Shown here piece by piece: positions 36,301 through 45,935 of a DNA stretch of 64,000 nt; position 1 is the first letter of the stretch, and every line of letters starts with the position of its first letter. The translations under genes and the position numbers were made by a program. The stretch spans positions 2,184,693-2,248,692 of the forward strand of contig JAEVLN010000006.1 of assembly GCA_018350325.1 (NCBI GenBank), in the 5' to 3' direction. The notes under the pieces were generated by a model that worked only from the letters and a program-made list of their open reading frames with translations, was not told the origin of the DNA and searched no databases. This DNA is from Globodera rostochiensis. Taxonomy: Eukaryota > Nematoda > Chromadorea > Rhabditida > Heteroderidae.

Positions 36301-36786
36301 TATTTACAATAATTTAATTTATTTTTAATCGAAAAGCACTGACTTAAAAGAAACGAAAAGCCGCACGGCAAATGAGATGGACAACATCAAAAGTTGGTCC
36401 ACCACTGCCCGGGGCAATGGCTTTTCATGGCGCAAAATATTTTTGTTGAATTCATTGGCAATATGCTGCTCCAATAATTTGTCCGAATATCCAAACTTGG
36501 CTTTCAATTTTGCGTAAGCATTTCCTAGATTGGGGTTGATCACCCGAGCATCGGCAACTTCTGACACATGTTTTACAAAAGCAATATAAAATAGAATCAA
36601 TTTTTTTGGCTCATTGATACGATTACGTCCTTCCTGGTCATAACTTTTGACAATTCCATCAATAAATTGATCAAATAATTGGACATTATTGGCACGGTTG
36701 GTCAAATCCCATTTGTAGGGTGTTGTCGAATCAACCAAATTTATAAAAATCAAAATAAAAGTAACAAAGTTTGCGGGTTCCATCAT
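30357..36786 (-). CDS. Secreted multi-exon protein, ~802 aa, copy C (inverted)
   Basis: Minus-strand exons: 36344-36786, 36181-36288, 35274-35392, 35002-35208, 34571-34744, 32536-32980, 31574-31956, 30587-30935, 30357-30537. Total 2409 nt, in frame throughout. Compared with copy A, exon 4 is one codon shorter, exon 5 one codon longer and exon 9 four codons shorter; all other exons are equal in length. The N-terminus MMEPANFVTFILIFINLV is a likely signal peptide, and the start follows an acceptor closely. Amino-acid changes are scattered and no stop has arisen, which argues that both copies are maintained. Intron 2 carries a CTCGAG element (36036-36170) and intron 5 a 955-bp element. No recognised domain; function unknown. 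A secreted host-interaction protein is possible but unsupported by sequence alone. Confidence 0.75.
31911..32525. repeat. Tandem duplication of exon-7 start plus GGGATCC-type element
   Basis: About 328 bp is repeated: the first 45-50 nt of exon 7 of secreted gene C, its acceptor, the adjoining intron and an element starting TAGAGTTGGCCGGAACC (32143 and 32394). The second exon fragment (32239-32290) is fused directly to the element end (CAGTCCCAAAATTGGACA). The left arm has a single element at 7848-8026. Confidence 0.7.
33338..34292. mobile_element. 955-bp CTCGAGA-family element with 8-bp target duplication
   Basis: Starts TAGAGACCGGGCTTGAG and ends GAGACCGGTCTCTA-like (CGACCGGTCTCTA): terminal inverted repeat TAGAGACCGG. 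An exact target duplication CTTTTCGT lies at 33330-33337 and 34293-34300. Inside, four 67-bp units (GTCGAGCGAGATCTCGAG, GAGATTCTCGAAAAAATCTC, GTGAAGCTCATTTTTA) flank a non-repetitive middle (33530-33950). No transposase frame, so non-autonomous. It lies in intron 5 of secreted gene C; the exact insertion is absent from copy A. Confidence 0.9.
36036..36170. mobile_element. CTCGAG-family element, GTGATGCA termini
   Basis: Starts GTGATGCATGAGAGTCTCG and ends GGTCTCGTGCATCAC; inside are four copies of GGTCTCGAGTCTCGGGGTCA-type words. It lies in intron 2 of secreted gene C and is absent at that site in copy A. Same family as the receptor intron-2 insertions. Confidence 0.75.
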
Positions 36787-37363
36787 TTTCTAAAAAATAA
36801 AAATATGTAGGTAAACTTAATAAAATGAAAGAATGGCATAAATTATTGAAGAAGCTTTCAATTGATGGCTGCTTCAAATGTGGCTTTGTATCGAAACATT
36901 TCATCAAAGATGACAAGCCTTCGAAATAGCTTTATAAACGAAGAGAGTGGAGGGGATGCGAGAGAATGTGTTGGCATTGGCGTGATGCCAAATTTGGCAT
37001 TGGCATGATTTTGGAGCCTTAAATTCACATAATGAAATAGTGAGCCCCAACAATTTCGGGTGGGGAGAGGAGGGGGGGGGGCTGAGATTTTGGGCCAAGG
37101 CACGCTCGCCTCCGGCGCGCAATGCCCCCCCCCCGCCGCCCGCACGCGTGGTAAATTGTAATTTATAAATAAACCTTCAAAAAATTATTCAATTTTGTTA
37201 AGAATATTGATTAAAAACAAATTGCCAAGACTTGAAACAGACACTTGACAACGAGACGAGACTCGAGACCCAAAAAAAAACCCGAGAAATTTCTCAAAGT
37301 CGAGCCCCGTAAAGACTCGAATAAATATTTATTGGATGTATAAAATAGGCGTATAAATACATA

Positions 37364-37824
37364 TTAATGTGGCTGTATTGAATTTCTGCTGAATATATTG
37401 ATGAACGGCTTCAATTCTTTGCGGAAAGCCTTCCGATATTCCGAACTAAATTAAATTAAACGAATTAAAAAATAAATAAAAATGCTGTAAAAACCTCGTC
37501 AAATAAAGAATCGGGGCATTGGAGGCGGCGCTCACATTCAAAACAATGCCAATAATTTGGTTCCATTTCCAATATGCCATTGGCAAAAGCACAAAGTATG
37601 GCAAAATTATGGCAATAAAAAAGTCAAAGACGAAATAGCCGCTGATGTTCATGGAAACGATGATGAACAGCGAGCGAAATATGCGCATGTTGAATTGGTT
37701 TGAATTTGAATTGGACGGAGCTAAACCTTAAATTTAATTATTATTATTTTTAAATTCAATTTTGATGAATAATTAACCGTTTAAGACAAATTACCTTTTT
37801 TGAAATAAAGCAAAATTGCAATAC
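37364..37824 (-). pseudogene. srsx-type chemoreceptor, copy D, 3' fragment
   Basis: Minus strand: a remnant of exon 4 of the receptor model (37795 to about 37824), then the exon coding MRIFRSLFIIVSMNISGYFV at 37495-37720 (226 nt) and the last exon 37364-37445 (82 nt), both of family length and open, with NAPILYLTR and the final EYRKAF region. Everything upstream is missing; homology stops at about 37824. It precedes secreted gene C just as receptor A precedes secreted gene A. Confidence 0.8.
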
Positions 37825-37829
37825 CAAAC

Positions 37830-37968
37830 ATGTATCAAGCATGTTATTTTGAGTCTATGTTATTAAATGAAGAGGAAGGAATACAAACGATAAAAACAAA
37901 TATTGGAAGCATTGAAGAAATGGAACGCGATCGGGAAACCGAGTACGACGACAATTTGGCATTATTCG
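37830..37968 (+). CDS. Orphan first exon, 46 codons
   Basis: ATG at 37830 opens a stop-free stretch: MYQACYFESMLLNEEEG, then IQTIKTNIGSIEEMERDRE and TEYDDNLALF, ending at a good donor (TTCG before GTATAC at 37969). Codon use is coding-like and acidic. It begins within a few bases of the breakpoint where receptor D is cut, so the rearrangement may have removed its upstream part or put it there. No following exon could be assigned and I do not recognise the protein. It may be a fragment. Confidence 0.4.
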
Positions 37969-38477
37969 GTATACACTCTTTTATAATAATGTGTTTATGT
38001 TGCTAAACAATTAATTTACATTTGAAATATAATCAATCAATCACGTGCCGAACATTAGTTTAGAAATTTGTAGACGATTTTAAAAATTGGTTGCTTTATC
38101 TTTTCTCAAATAAACTTGTAGCCCAATGACTGCGATCGCCTGCTGATTTTGTTAAGAAAGTTAAATTTTCACAAAAATTGGCAATCTTTGGTTAAGGAAA
38201 TTGAAGCAAAAATTCAGGAAGATGTGATGAATTTATTTCAAAAATTCTTGTTTTAGCTCGCATTTTAATTATATTTAAAAATTATTAAAATATTTTTATT
38301 ATTAGGGGAAGAAAATTATGTGAGTAGAGGAAAAAGAATAAATAAATGTTTGTACTCAAGCGGACTCGAACCCGCCACAAACATTTGATTTTCCGGAAGA
38401 AAAACCAATAAGACACCGAGTTCCTTGGTAAGTCTCTTGTAAAAAAGATTGAAATTGTCGCTCGATGATGCCATCAT

Positions 38478-38625
38478 TAGGGGTGTAAATTTAGTCCCGG
38501 TTGGTTCCGGTCCCGGCGGGACCAAAAAACTTGGACCGGGACTTTCAGTTTTCAAAAAGTCCGTCCCGACCGGGACCGGGACCTGAAAAAACCGGGAAAT
38601 CCCGTCCCGGTCCCGTCCAACCCTA
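38478..38625. mobile_element. Palindromic-word element, GGGACCGGTCCC family
   Basis: Starts TAGGGGTGTAAATTTAGTCC and ends CCCGTCCCGGTCCCGTCCAA plus CCCTA. The interior repeats GGTCCCGGCGGGACC and GACCGGGACC, highly self-complementary. The ends are only partly complementary (TAGGG/CCCTA) and no target duplication is visible. Confidence 0.65.
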
Positions 38626-39762
38626 CTTTTTAGTAATCGGCAAAAACGTACCCCAGACTCAAATGGGCAGACTCAACTGGCCCATTACCAAACGGCGAGG
38701 GCAGAAGTCGTTGTAAGAAATAAATGTATTTAAAAACTAAGCACAAATATCGATTTGTTTTATCCTTACTGGTCCATCGCCCATAAAAAGTGGGATTTGA
38801 CCCCGTTTACTCACATTTGCTGTTTCCGCTAAACAGTAGATGACATGGTGCCGAGCCGCCTCCCCCCCCCCCCTCTTCCCCCTCCCATTGACACCTGAGT
38901 CCCACCCATAGGAGGGGTCCGGTGGTGCTGATGAACGCCAATCACTCTTTCGATATAACTTCATTCTTATAACAAAATGCAAACATTTTTGATACTTTCA
39001 TTGTCTCCGCCGATTTTTTGCGGGGGGTTTTGCGCATTAGTCCTCGGAATATTTTATTTTGGGATGGGGTCCGGGAAAACATTGAATATTTAAATCAGGG
39101 ACCTAGAAAAAAATGTTTGGTGGGGGGAATGGTTGGCATCTGATAGTGAAGCGACGGCGCTCAGATGGAGTTCTCGTCTAAGCGCCCAGTTAGGAATGCG
39201 CTACCGTCAAATTTGGCAAAATGAAGCCGAAAAGAATTCGGCTTGTGGAGAGAATAAAAAGTAAATAAAAATGCCTTTATTAGGATCCCCCCGCCGAGAG
39301 AAGAGTCCGGTGGACCGATAGGGTCGCGTGTTGATGCGTATATTCATTCGATTGAATCAAATTTAAATTAATTGAATGGTTCTAAAAATTAACTATTTTT
39401 ATGTAATAATTAAGAATTTGATTTTTCTACCTGAAAATTTTCAAAAAGTGTAAATGCTGCATATAAAGGAAGAATAAGTATTAATTAAAAGAAACGATTA
39501 TCACCTGAGATGTTTGAACCTTAGACGAAATAGAAAACGGTTTAACCAATCAGCTTAAAATTGTTTATAAATTTAAATTATTATATTTCGGCACATCTTT
39601 AGCTATCAGTGTAATAAAAATCTTAAAATTGTTTTTGAATTAAAGATTAACATATTTCGGCACATCTTTAGCTATGAGTGTAAAATAAAAATAAATGATT
39701 ACGGCACTATAATTTACATCATTTAATGCTGCTTAAATTTTGTTGTAGAATTTTGACGTAAA

Positions 39763-40880
39763 ATGCTTCTCAATTGGGCTTCTGGCATTGATTACTACAC
39801 AATTCTTTGTGCCGTGGTTTCAGGAATTTCGGCCTTTGTGGCAAGCTTGATCGCGCTTGGGGAGGTCGCCGGGCGTTACAAATACGCGCTTTTGTTGCCC
39901 AACACCGCCGTCGCCATTTCTTTTGGATTGGCATCGAATTTTCTTTACAAATTTGGCGGGGGTTTGTCTCTTTAAATGATCACAAATTTTTGGGGTTGCA
40001 TTTTTTTCAGGCTTTGATCGCCCCGACACCAAAATGGCTTTCGGAGTCTATGGGGCAACGGCGTTCACCGCTTTTTTACTATTGCCCGTGCTCAAAACCA
40101 AAAAGACCAAGGCGGTAAGTCAGGGGTGTAATCAGAAGAAAATTAAAGGGGAGAGATAAAATACGAGAATTCTTTGAAGCTTTTTGTTGAATGGGAGGTC
40201 CGGTGATGGGAAATTGAATTTCAAAAAGATTTGTTAAGAATTTTCTTTTTTGTAAAATTTCATTGGGTGAGCCCCCCCCCCTCCCCGACTACGCCCCCTG
40301 CGGGGAGTGTTTTCGATCACTCACAAATTTGCCAAATTAATGCTTTAAGATAACGGCAAACGCTGCTGTTCTTGCCGGCCTATCGGTCGTCACCACCGCC
40401 GCTTTCTTCAACATCGACGACACTTCCGCCTATTTGACGTGAGTTTCAAAAGCAAACAATTTAAAATAACATAAAATTTGTTCATTCCTTCCTTTCAGCA
40501 TTCCTTTCACTGTTTGGGCCATTCTCTGTGCAGTGTTTTCCCGGTTCCGGTTCCGGTGCCGGTTCCAACGGTTCCGGGAACCGGTTCCGGAACCGGAACC
40601 GCGGAACCGCAAAAAATTCGGAACCGATTTTGGAACCGGTTCCCGGAACCGCCAAAATCCGGAACCGGTTTGGAACCGGAACCGCGAAAATCCGGAACCG
40701 CTTCGGAACCGGAACCGTGGAACCGTAAAGAGCTTGGAACCGCTTCGGAACCGGAACCGTGGAACCGTTAGAAAAAATGAAACCGGGAAAACACTGTCTC
40801 TGTGCTGCGATTCCTCTCAAAGTCGAAGCAATCACTCCCGGAATGACAATGTGAGAACCATATGGGGGACCATTTATTAG
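39763..40880 (+). CDS. Small multi-membrane protein with element-interrupted last exon
   Basis: Exons 39763-39961, 40011-40114, 40350-40438 and 40499 onward, all in phase. The protein has about four hydrophobic segments (YTILCAVVSGISAFVASLIA; LLLPNTAVAISFGLASNFL; MAFGVYGATAFTAFLLLPV; ITANAAVLAGLSVVTTAAFF; then IPFTVWAILCA). A 266-bp element (40531-40796) sits in the last exon. Read through it, the frame stays open to 40880, giving about 257 residues with an Arg/Pro/Asn-rich tail. Without the element and one target copy the exon would end at a TGA at 40852-40854, for about 157 residues. Size and the last two segments recall TspO/MBR-like proteins, but the WxPP signature is absent, so I leave the family open. 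Confidence 0.7.
40531..40796. mobile_element. hAT-like element, GGAACCGGTTCC family, in coding exon
   Basis: Starts CAGTGTTTTCCCGGTTCCGG and ends AACCGGGAAAACACTG: terminal inverted repeat CAGTGTTTTCCCGG, beginning CAGTG as many hAT elements do. An exact 8-bp target duplication TCTCTGTG lies at 40523-40530 and 40797-40804. The interior is made of GGAACCGGTTCC words in degenerate tandem. It carries no stop in the host frame. Confidence 0.92.
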
Positions 40881-41339
40881 AAAATGGTTAATGAAAAACT
40901 GCACGCCGACAAAAATGCCCGGTAGTGGGGAAAATAAAATTTCGATCAAGAATTTTGTGCGGTAAGCCTTTAAACCGGTTTAAGTAGCTTTAAATCTGCA
41001 AAAAGGACTTTAAATCACCCAAAATCGCTTTATAGATTTTCTCAGCATCCAAAAAGAATTTAAGCCTTTGTAATATTTAAATCGGTTATTGAACCAGGTT
41101 CAGAAAGTTCAATTTCTAAAATAGTGCATTAACAAATTCATAGTTGTTGTCAGCCATATAAACATAATTAGTAATAGATTTCGGCCTACATACCTTTTGT
41201 GATCACGGTGTTGTGATCACGAGTTTTTTTTTTCTCTCCCGTGATCACGGTCACTCATTTTTTTAAATCACGTTCAGCCCTGCTTTCGACGGCCTCAAGA
41301 TTTTTATGATTTCCTTTGTATTGTAATTTGAATTTTCAG
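40881..41339. other. Gap with GTGATCACGG repeat
   Basis: No exon. 41195-41285 contains repeated GTGATCACGG (a palindrome) followed by CAGCCCTG, a further palindromic-word element. The first exon expected for the following F-box-like gene was not found here. Confidence 0.55.
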
Positions 41340-42884
41340 TTCCGTTTCCAATGACGTTTTGTTCAATGCCTTTGCATTCTGTAGGCCTTTTATGCTCGGA
41401 TTAAACGTTGCGCTGGCCAGTGACCGATTTAACCTTTTGGTGCAAAGCACATACAAAACGAAGCAAATGTCGTTGGGTCAATTGTTTATTCGTCGCGCAA
41501 TTGATAGAAATGGTGCCGAAATTGTCAAGACTGATGATGGTGACGAGCGTCGGTTGCGAATTCCGCAAGAGCCGCTTCCTGGCAATGTGACCGGTTTCGA
41601 ACGGCTTGTAATAAGGTCATTGGCATAATAATGTCTGAAAGCTATTATCCATTATTCCGGTAGAGTGTCCGGACATTGGCACATTGGACATTTCGCACAC
41701 TAGTAAAAAAATGGACGTTTCGCATCCTGGGGAGGGGGGGGGGGGGAAGGACGTTTCACACATAAATTTCATCAATAAAAGCTTGCAAAGTATTTTAGAT
41801 AGATGAATAAATTTGAAATTAAGCCAATGTTGAATAATTTGGCTAAAATTGCACTCAAAATTTCAAAATTAGCAAAAGAAACTCAAAAAACACAATGCCA
41901 ACCCATTTTGCCCAACTTTGGTGGTTCATAACTTTCTTCATAGAGACTCCCGGCGCAAACTTTTTGAGAATTCTTACTCAGCTCGACGATAGGAATCGAT
42001 TGGTCGTATTTTTAATTCGAATCTAAATCATTCAATGGGCGAGCGATGTGCGAAATTTCCAGTGTGCCAAATGTCCTTTTTCCTCACAGTGTGCGAAACG
42101 TCGTTTTTTTCACTAGTGTGCGATATGTCCAATGTGCGAAATGTCAGTGTGCCAAATGTCCGATAGCCTTTCGGTAGCCTTTTAGACTTTTAAGGTACGT
42201 TGACCGAGATGTGATCGCCTTTCTTCAACGCATCCGCCGACTTTTTGACTCCAATGAAGTCCATCTTTACATGGAAATAGACAACGACCAAAACCGGAGT
42301 TGGCAAATCATTTGGCACCGGATTTGGCCGTTGATCAACGACAACATTTGTGGCATTTCATTGCGTTCCACCGAACTCGACCGTTTGCGCCGTTTCTCTC
42401 CGACCATTCTTGGCGATTGCACAAAACTCCGATGGATCGAAACATTTGGTCGTTTGCCCGAATTCCCGGCCGATGACAGTGCTGGTGCTTCATCTTCCCA
42501 AGCATTGGCCAAGTGGTTGCACACACCCCGGGGGGATGGGCGTCCGAAGGTGTTGGAATGCGGATTTTGTTTCTCAACAGAAATGGAAGGAATTAAAAAT
42601 GTGATTTTTAGATTGACATTTCTGCTTTAATTCCTTTATTCCATTTTAGGAATTTTTGGCATCGGTCGTTGCTGTCAGTTATATAATTGTTTTGTCATTG
42701 TTTTCCTGCTAACATTGCGTCATTCGAACAGCAGAACAATTTGACGCGCGAGCGATTGTCGTTGCTGTCGTTGCAACACGTTGATGAAAACAAATGGATG
42801 TTGATTCGTTGCCCAATTTGGCAGGAGGGCACAGACAAATGGGCTAAGTGGGAAAGGGAGGCGGCTAAGTGGAATTGCTATTAG
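41340..42884 (+). pseudogene. F-box-like protein gene, decayed plus-strand copy
   Basis: Three exons parallel the intact copy at 47677-50702: 41340-41615 ([21 protein letters not shown] ... split motif; [13 protein letters not shown]), 42195-42600 (same 406-nt length as the intact copy; [40 protein letters not shown]) and 42650 to 42884. No exon matching the [14 protein letters not shown] start was found upstream. In the last exon the frame shifts at about 42690-42705 (a stop follows in the original frame), and a TAG at 42882 falls before the usual QWN...FKD tail. These defects indicate a pseudogene. Family knowledge: F-box-like proteins amplified in cyst nematodes, presumed substrate adaptors of SCF ubiquitin ligases; a role in parasitism is unproven. 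Confidence 0.75.
41664..42172. mobile_element. Foldback element in F-box pseudogene intron
   Basis: The left end GTGTCCGGACATTGGCACAT plus TGGACATTTCGCACACTAGT is answered on the right by ACTAGTGTGCGATATGTCCA, ATGTGCGAAATGTC and TGTGCCAAATGTCCG. The word TGCGAAATGTCC repeats at both ends around an AT-rich middle of about 380 bp. Confidence 0.7.
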
Positions 42885-43649
42885 CAGTGGAATCAGATCA
42901 CGATTAATTTCAAAGACACGGACATCGACGACGAACGAGTAAGGATAAAATGGCGTGTGTAAAATGTCCTCTCTCCCCTAACCGATTGATTATTCTCACA
43001 CAGCCCGTGGTATGTTGTTTTGGCCCGATTTTTGGGACTGACTTTATGAATGAGCAAGCGCGAGCATCAGGACAAACGGAATTGAACAAAAATTCTAACA
43101 TGAATAAACACCCCCCCCCCCCCCTGTTCACCGATCTCTACTCGCCACGTCACAAACAAATATTTTATTTACTTTTCTGAACATTTTTTGCACAAATGAA
43201 AATACGGTTTTTAAATGATTTTTTGGATTTCTCCATCACCGTGTTCCGTTCTCGGTTGTTGTTTCTACAGTACTTTCGGATAAATTTCCTTGATTTCATT
43301 TAATTGACGGAAAATATTTGCTATTACAATAGTTTGCTCATAAACTATTGTCAAAATAGGCAAGGTGAATTTGCTTTTAAAAAGCCATAACATTTTTTTC
43401 AATTCGAGTGCCTCATTTTTGTCAATAATCTTGAGACAACTTAGAGGTATATTCTTCTATAATGAGAAGCAGCACAAATGATTGCTCCTCAAAACATACA
43501 ATTTGCAGAAAGGTTTTTCCCAATGCCAATTTTTTGATTTTCAAGATTTTTTCGAGAATCTCGTCTCGCTCCAAAGAAGCTCGAGTCTTCGGTCGGTATA
43601 CCGAATCGGTAATACCGAAAAAAAAACCGCTTTTAAGCCTCGCAAAATT
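42885..43649. other. Downstream of F-box pseudogene
   Basis: The worn family tail (QWNQITINFKD) continues after the TAG to about 42950, followed by non-coding DNA with a C run at 43108. No further feature supported. Confidence 0.5.
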
Positions 43650-45935
43650 TATTTGATGGGGAGGCTTTTTGAGAATTGAATCTTTTTTTTTGGCACAGTT
43701 TTGATGAGCGCGGCGCAGCTTTAGAAACAAATTTGTCTTTTTGACATAAATTTAGGGTTGTGAAGATGTGAAAAATGCTGTGAAAAGTGAAGAAGATGGT
43801 CGGTCGGTCACTGAATTCAAGTGGCCCTTTGTGTGTGGGGGCGCGGGATGTTCAGCTTTAATTCAAAATTGCCGCCACCTGTGGGTTGGCGAAATGTTTA
43901 ATCTTCAGTTTTCAAACAAAAATTTTGAGGAGAAATTCGGGGTCAAAAATTTGAAAGGCTGGACGCGCGCGCGCACGTGCATTGGAAACGGAAATCGCTT
44001 TTTAAAATGTGTGAAAAATTGAGATTTATGGACAAAATTTGGTGTTAAAAATAGGCAAATTTTTAAATTCAAAAAAACTGTTATGTGTCTGGGGAGGTTT
44101 TTATGCAGCAAAATTGCGGCGACGATAATGATGATAGTCACAGACAGCAGCATCAATCAGCAAAAGTAAATTTGATTTGTTTCTCGTCTGCTTCTGCTGC
44201 TGCTGCTGCTGCTGTTGCTGCTTCATCTTGTTGCGAACGCCAGCAAAAAAATTCAATGCACAAGCAAATTAAATTTGTGTTGGTGTTCGTTCATGCAAAT
44301 AATTTAGGGCTAACAAGAAATTAAAAATTTCATTTTTAACAAATAAATAATTCAAAAATATGTATTTTGATTGCACAAGCAAATGTGTTATTCGTTCATG
44401 CAAATAATTTAGGGCTAACAAAAAATATAAAAAAATTTCATTTTTAAACAAATTTTTCTAAAATTTTAGACGACCCCCATTAAAACAATGCAAATATTTT
44501 TGAATTAAAATGCGAGCAAAATGAATTTTTTGAAAAATTTCTTAACAAAGATGCTGATTTTTGTGAATATTGCGTAAATTTGAGCTAGAGTTTAGATTAA
44601 AAAAATTGGACTATCCAAAATTTTAAAATTGCGGATTGCCCGCAATCAAAAAATCCGATTGCGTGCAGCCCTGATGACCCGGATGTTTGATCTGGATTTT
44701 TGGAGATGACAGGAGACTTGATTTTTACTGGACCAAAATTCAGGTCCAAGAAAAATCTAGGCGCCTAGATCCAGGACCAGAACGGGGTTTAAAAACACAA
44801 TCTTCAAAACCCAAATCCGAAAATATTCAGGTATTCGAACTTGAACCCGAACCCGAACGCTTTTGAGGTAGTAGTATAGTTTTTAATAAGATTTTTCGGT
44901 TATGAGTAGGGCTACGATTTATATGGAAATCCATATTTTTTTAGCAGCGTATAAATGCCAGAAATAGTGTTTTTAGCTTTGGTTGAAGCTTCTCCATTTT
45001 ATAATCCATATTTTCCATATTTTGCGATTTTTATCCATATTCCATATTTTTATCCATATTTCGCCATTTTTAAAAAAAATTCCTCAACAAAAATGCAATA
45101 AAAACGAAAAATACACCCCTAAGGATCGAGTTTTTCAAAATTTTCAACTTATGGTTTTAGATTTTTTAAAATAAACTTTTAAAAAATTGTTGTTCAAGTT
45201 CAGGTTATAGAATTCGTCGAAATGGAAGTCAGATTTGTACTCTTGTACCACCTCTAATAATCCTCCATCCTCTGAGTAGGTTGAAAAATAATCCCCCATG
45301 GGGGATTGCAAGAGTATATACGGTAGGTATTCAGGCGCGTAGCCAAAAAAAAATTCGGGAGGGGGAATTGAGCCATCTGAGCGCTGGCAGAGTCTCCCCT
45401 ATGGTTTTGTGATTTCGAAAATCCTATTCTTAGGTGGTAAATGTAAAGTTCCTCCGCCCCAAATATCAGGGGTCGAACAAAAAAAAAAGATTTAGGGGTC
45501 CGAAAAAAGGGCATTTTACAAAATGTACAATTTAAACAAAAATTCTTCAAAAAGCTCCAGAAATCTCAAATAAAGGACAAAAAAAAAAGGACGCGCACCT
45601 CAAATAAAGTAGCAATCTTTAAAAAAAAAGGACATTTCAAATTTTAAAGATTGGAATACCCCAAAAAAGGACAAAATCTTTAAAAAAAGGACAGATACGA
45701 CCTCTGCTAAATATTCAATTCCAATTGCTTTACACGTAACCAACCAATTGGGCTCTGCGGAATGAAGAAAATGCGGGAGGGGGAGGGGGGAGGGGGGGGG
45801 GGGGGGGAAGGCGGCAACGTTCAAAAAGCAAATCGCCAAAGCGCAACATTAGCTTCAATTTTCGCCAATCAAATAAAAAAAAATTCAAATTTTGATCGGC
45901 GAATGGCAAGGAATAAATTACACAATTTTTTGAGT
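43650..45935 (+). repeat. Inverted duplicate block X, plus copy
   Basis: Segments at 43660-44180, 44240-44440 and 45754-45930 recur in reverse order and strand at 53800-55840. Shared landmarks are TTGCGGCGACGATAATGATG, the CAGCAGCATCAATCAGC/GCTGCTGCT run, GCGCGCGCAC before TTGGAAACGG, and GAAGAAGATGGTCGGTCGG. Both copies contain a short open frame MQQNCGDDNDDSHRQQHQS, without other gene signs. In the plus copy, unrelated degenerate repeats (TATTTTTATCCATAT at about 45000; AAAGGACA at 45570-45700) lie between the segments. Confidence 0.65.

Larger units (their letters stand above)
25235..37824 (-). repeat. Right arm of giant inverted array
   Basis: Reverse-complement counterpart of the left arm. 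Read on the minus strand: the 3' part of receptor D, secreted gene C, repeat-domain exon C, receptor C. Exons keep the same lengths as the left copies (for example 443, 108, 119, 383 and 349 nt); introns carry private insertions, including the 955-bp element at 33338-34292. The outer end breaks inside receptor exon 3 at about 37824. Confidence 0.85.
37825..39762 (+). other. Region between array and small membrane-protein gene
   Basis: Holds the orphan exon at 37830-37968 and an element at 38478-38625. At 38345-38380 the minus strand reads GGCGGGTTCGAGTCCGC, a match to a tRNA box B (GGTTCGANTCC) but without a foldable tRNA, perhaps a SINE remnant. C and G runs occur near 38865 and 39020. At 39560-39680 a sequence of about 70 bp (TATTTCGGCACATCTTTAGC) is duplicated. 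No other exon supported. Confidence 0.5.

Noticed and set aside
38345..38400. tRNA gene on the minus strand
   Set aside because: A good box B (GGTTCGAGTCC-like) is present but the T stem is imperfect and no D arm, anticodon arm or acceptor stem can be drawn. At most a SINE remnant.
39763..40880. Firm assignment to the TspO/MBR family
   Set aside because: Length and last segments are suggestive, but the Trp/Pro signature is not present; family left open.
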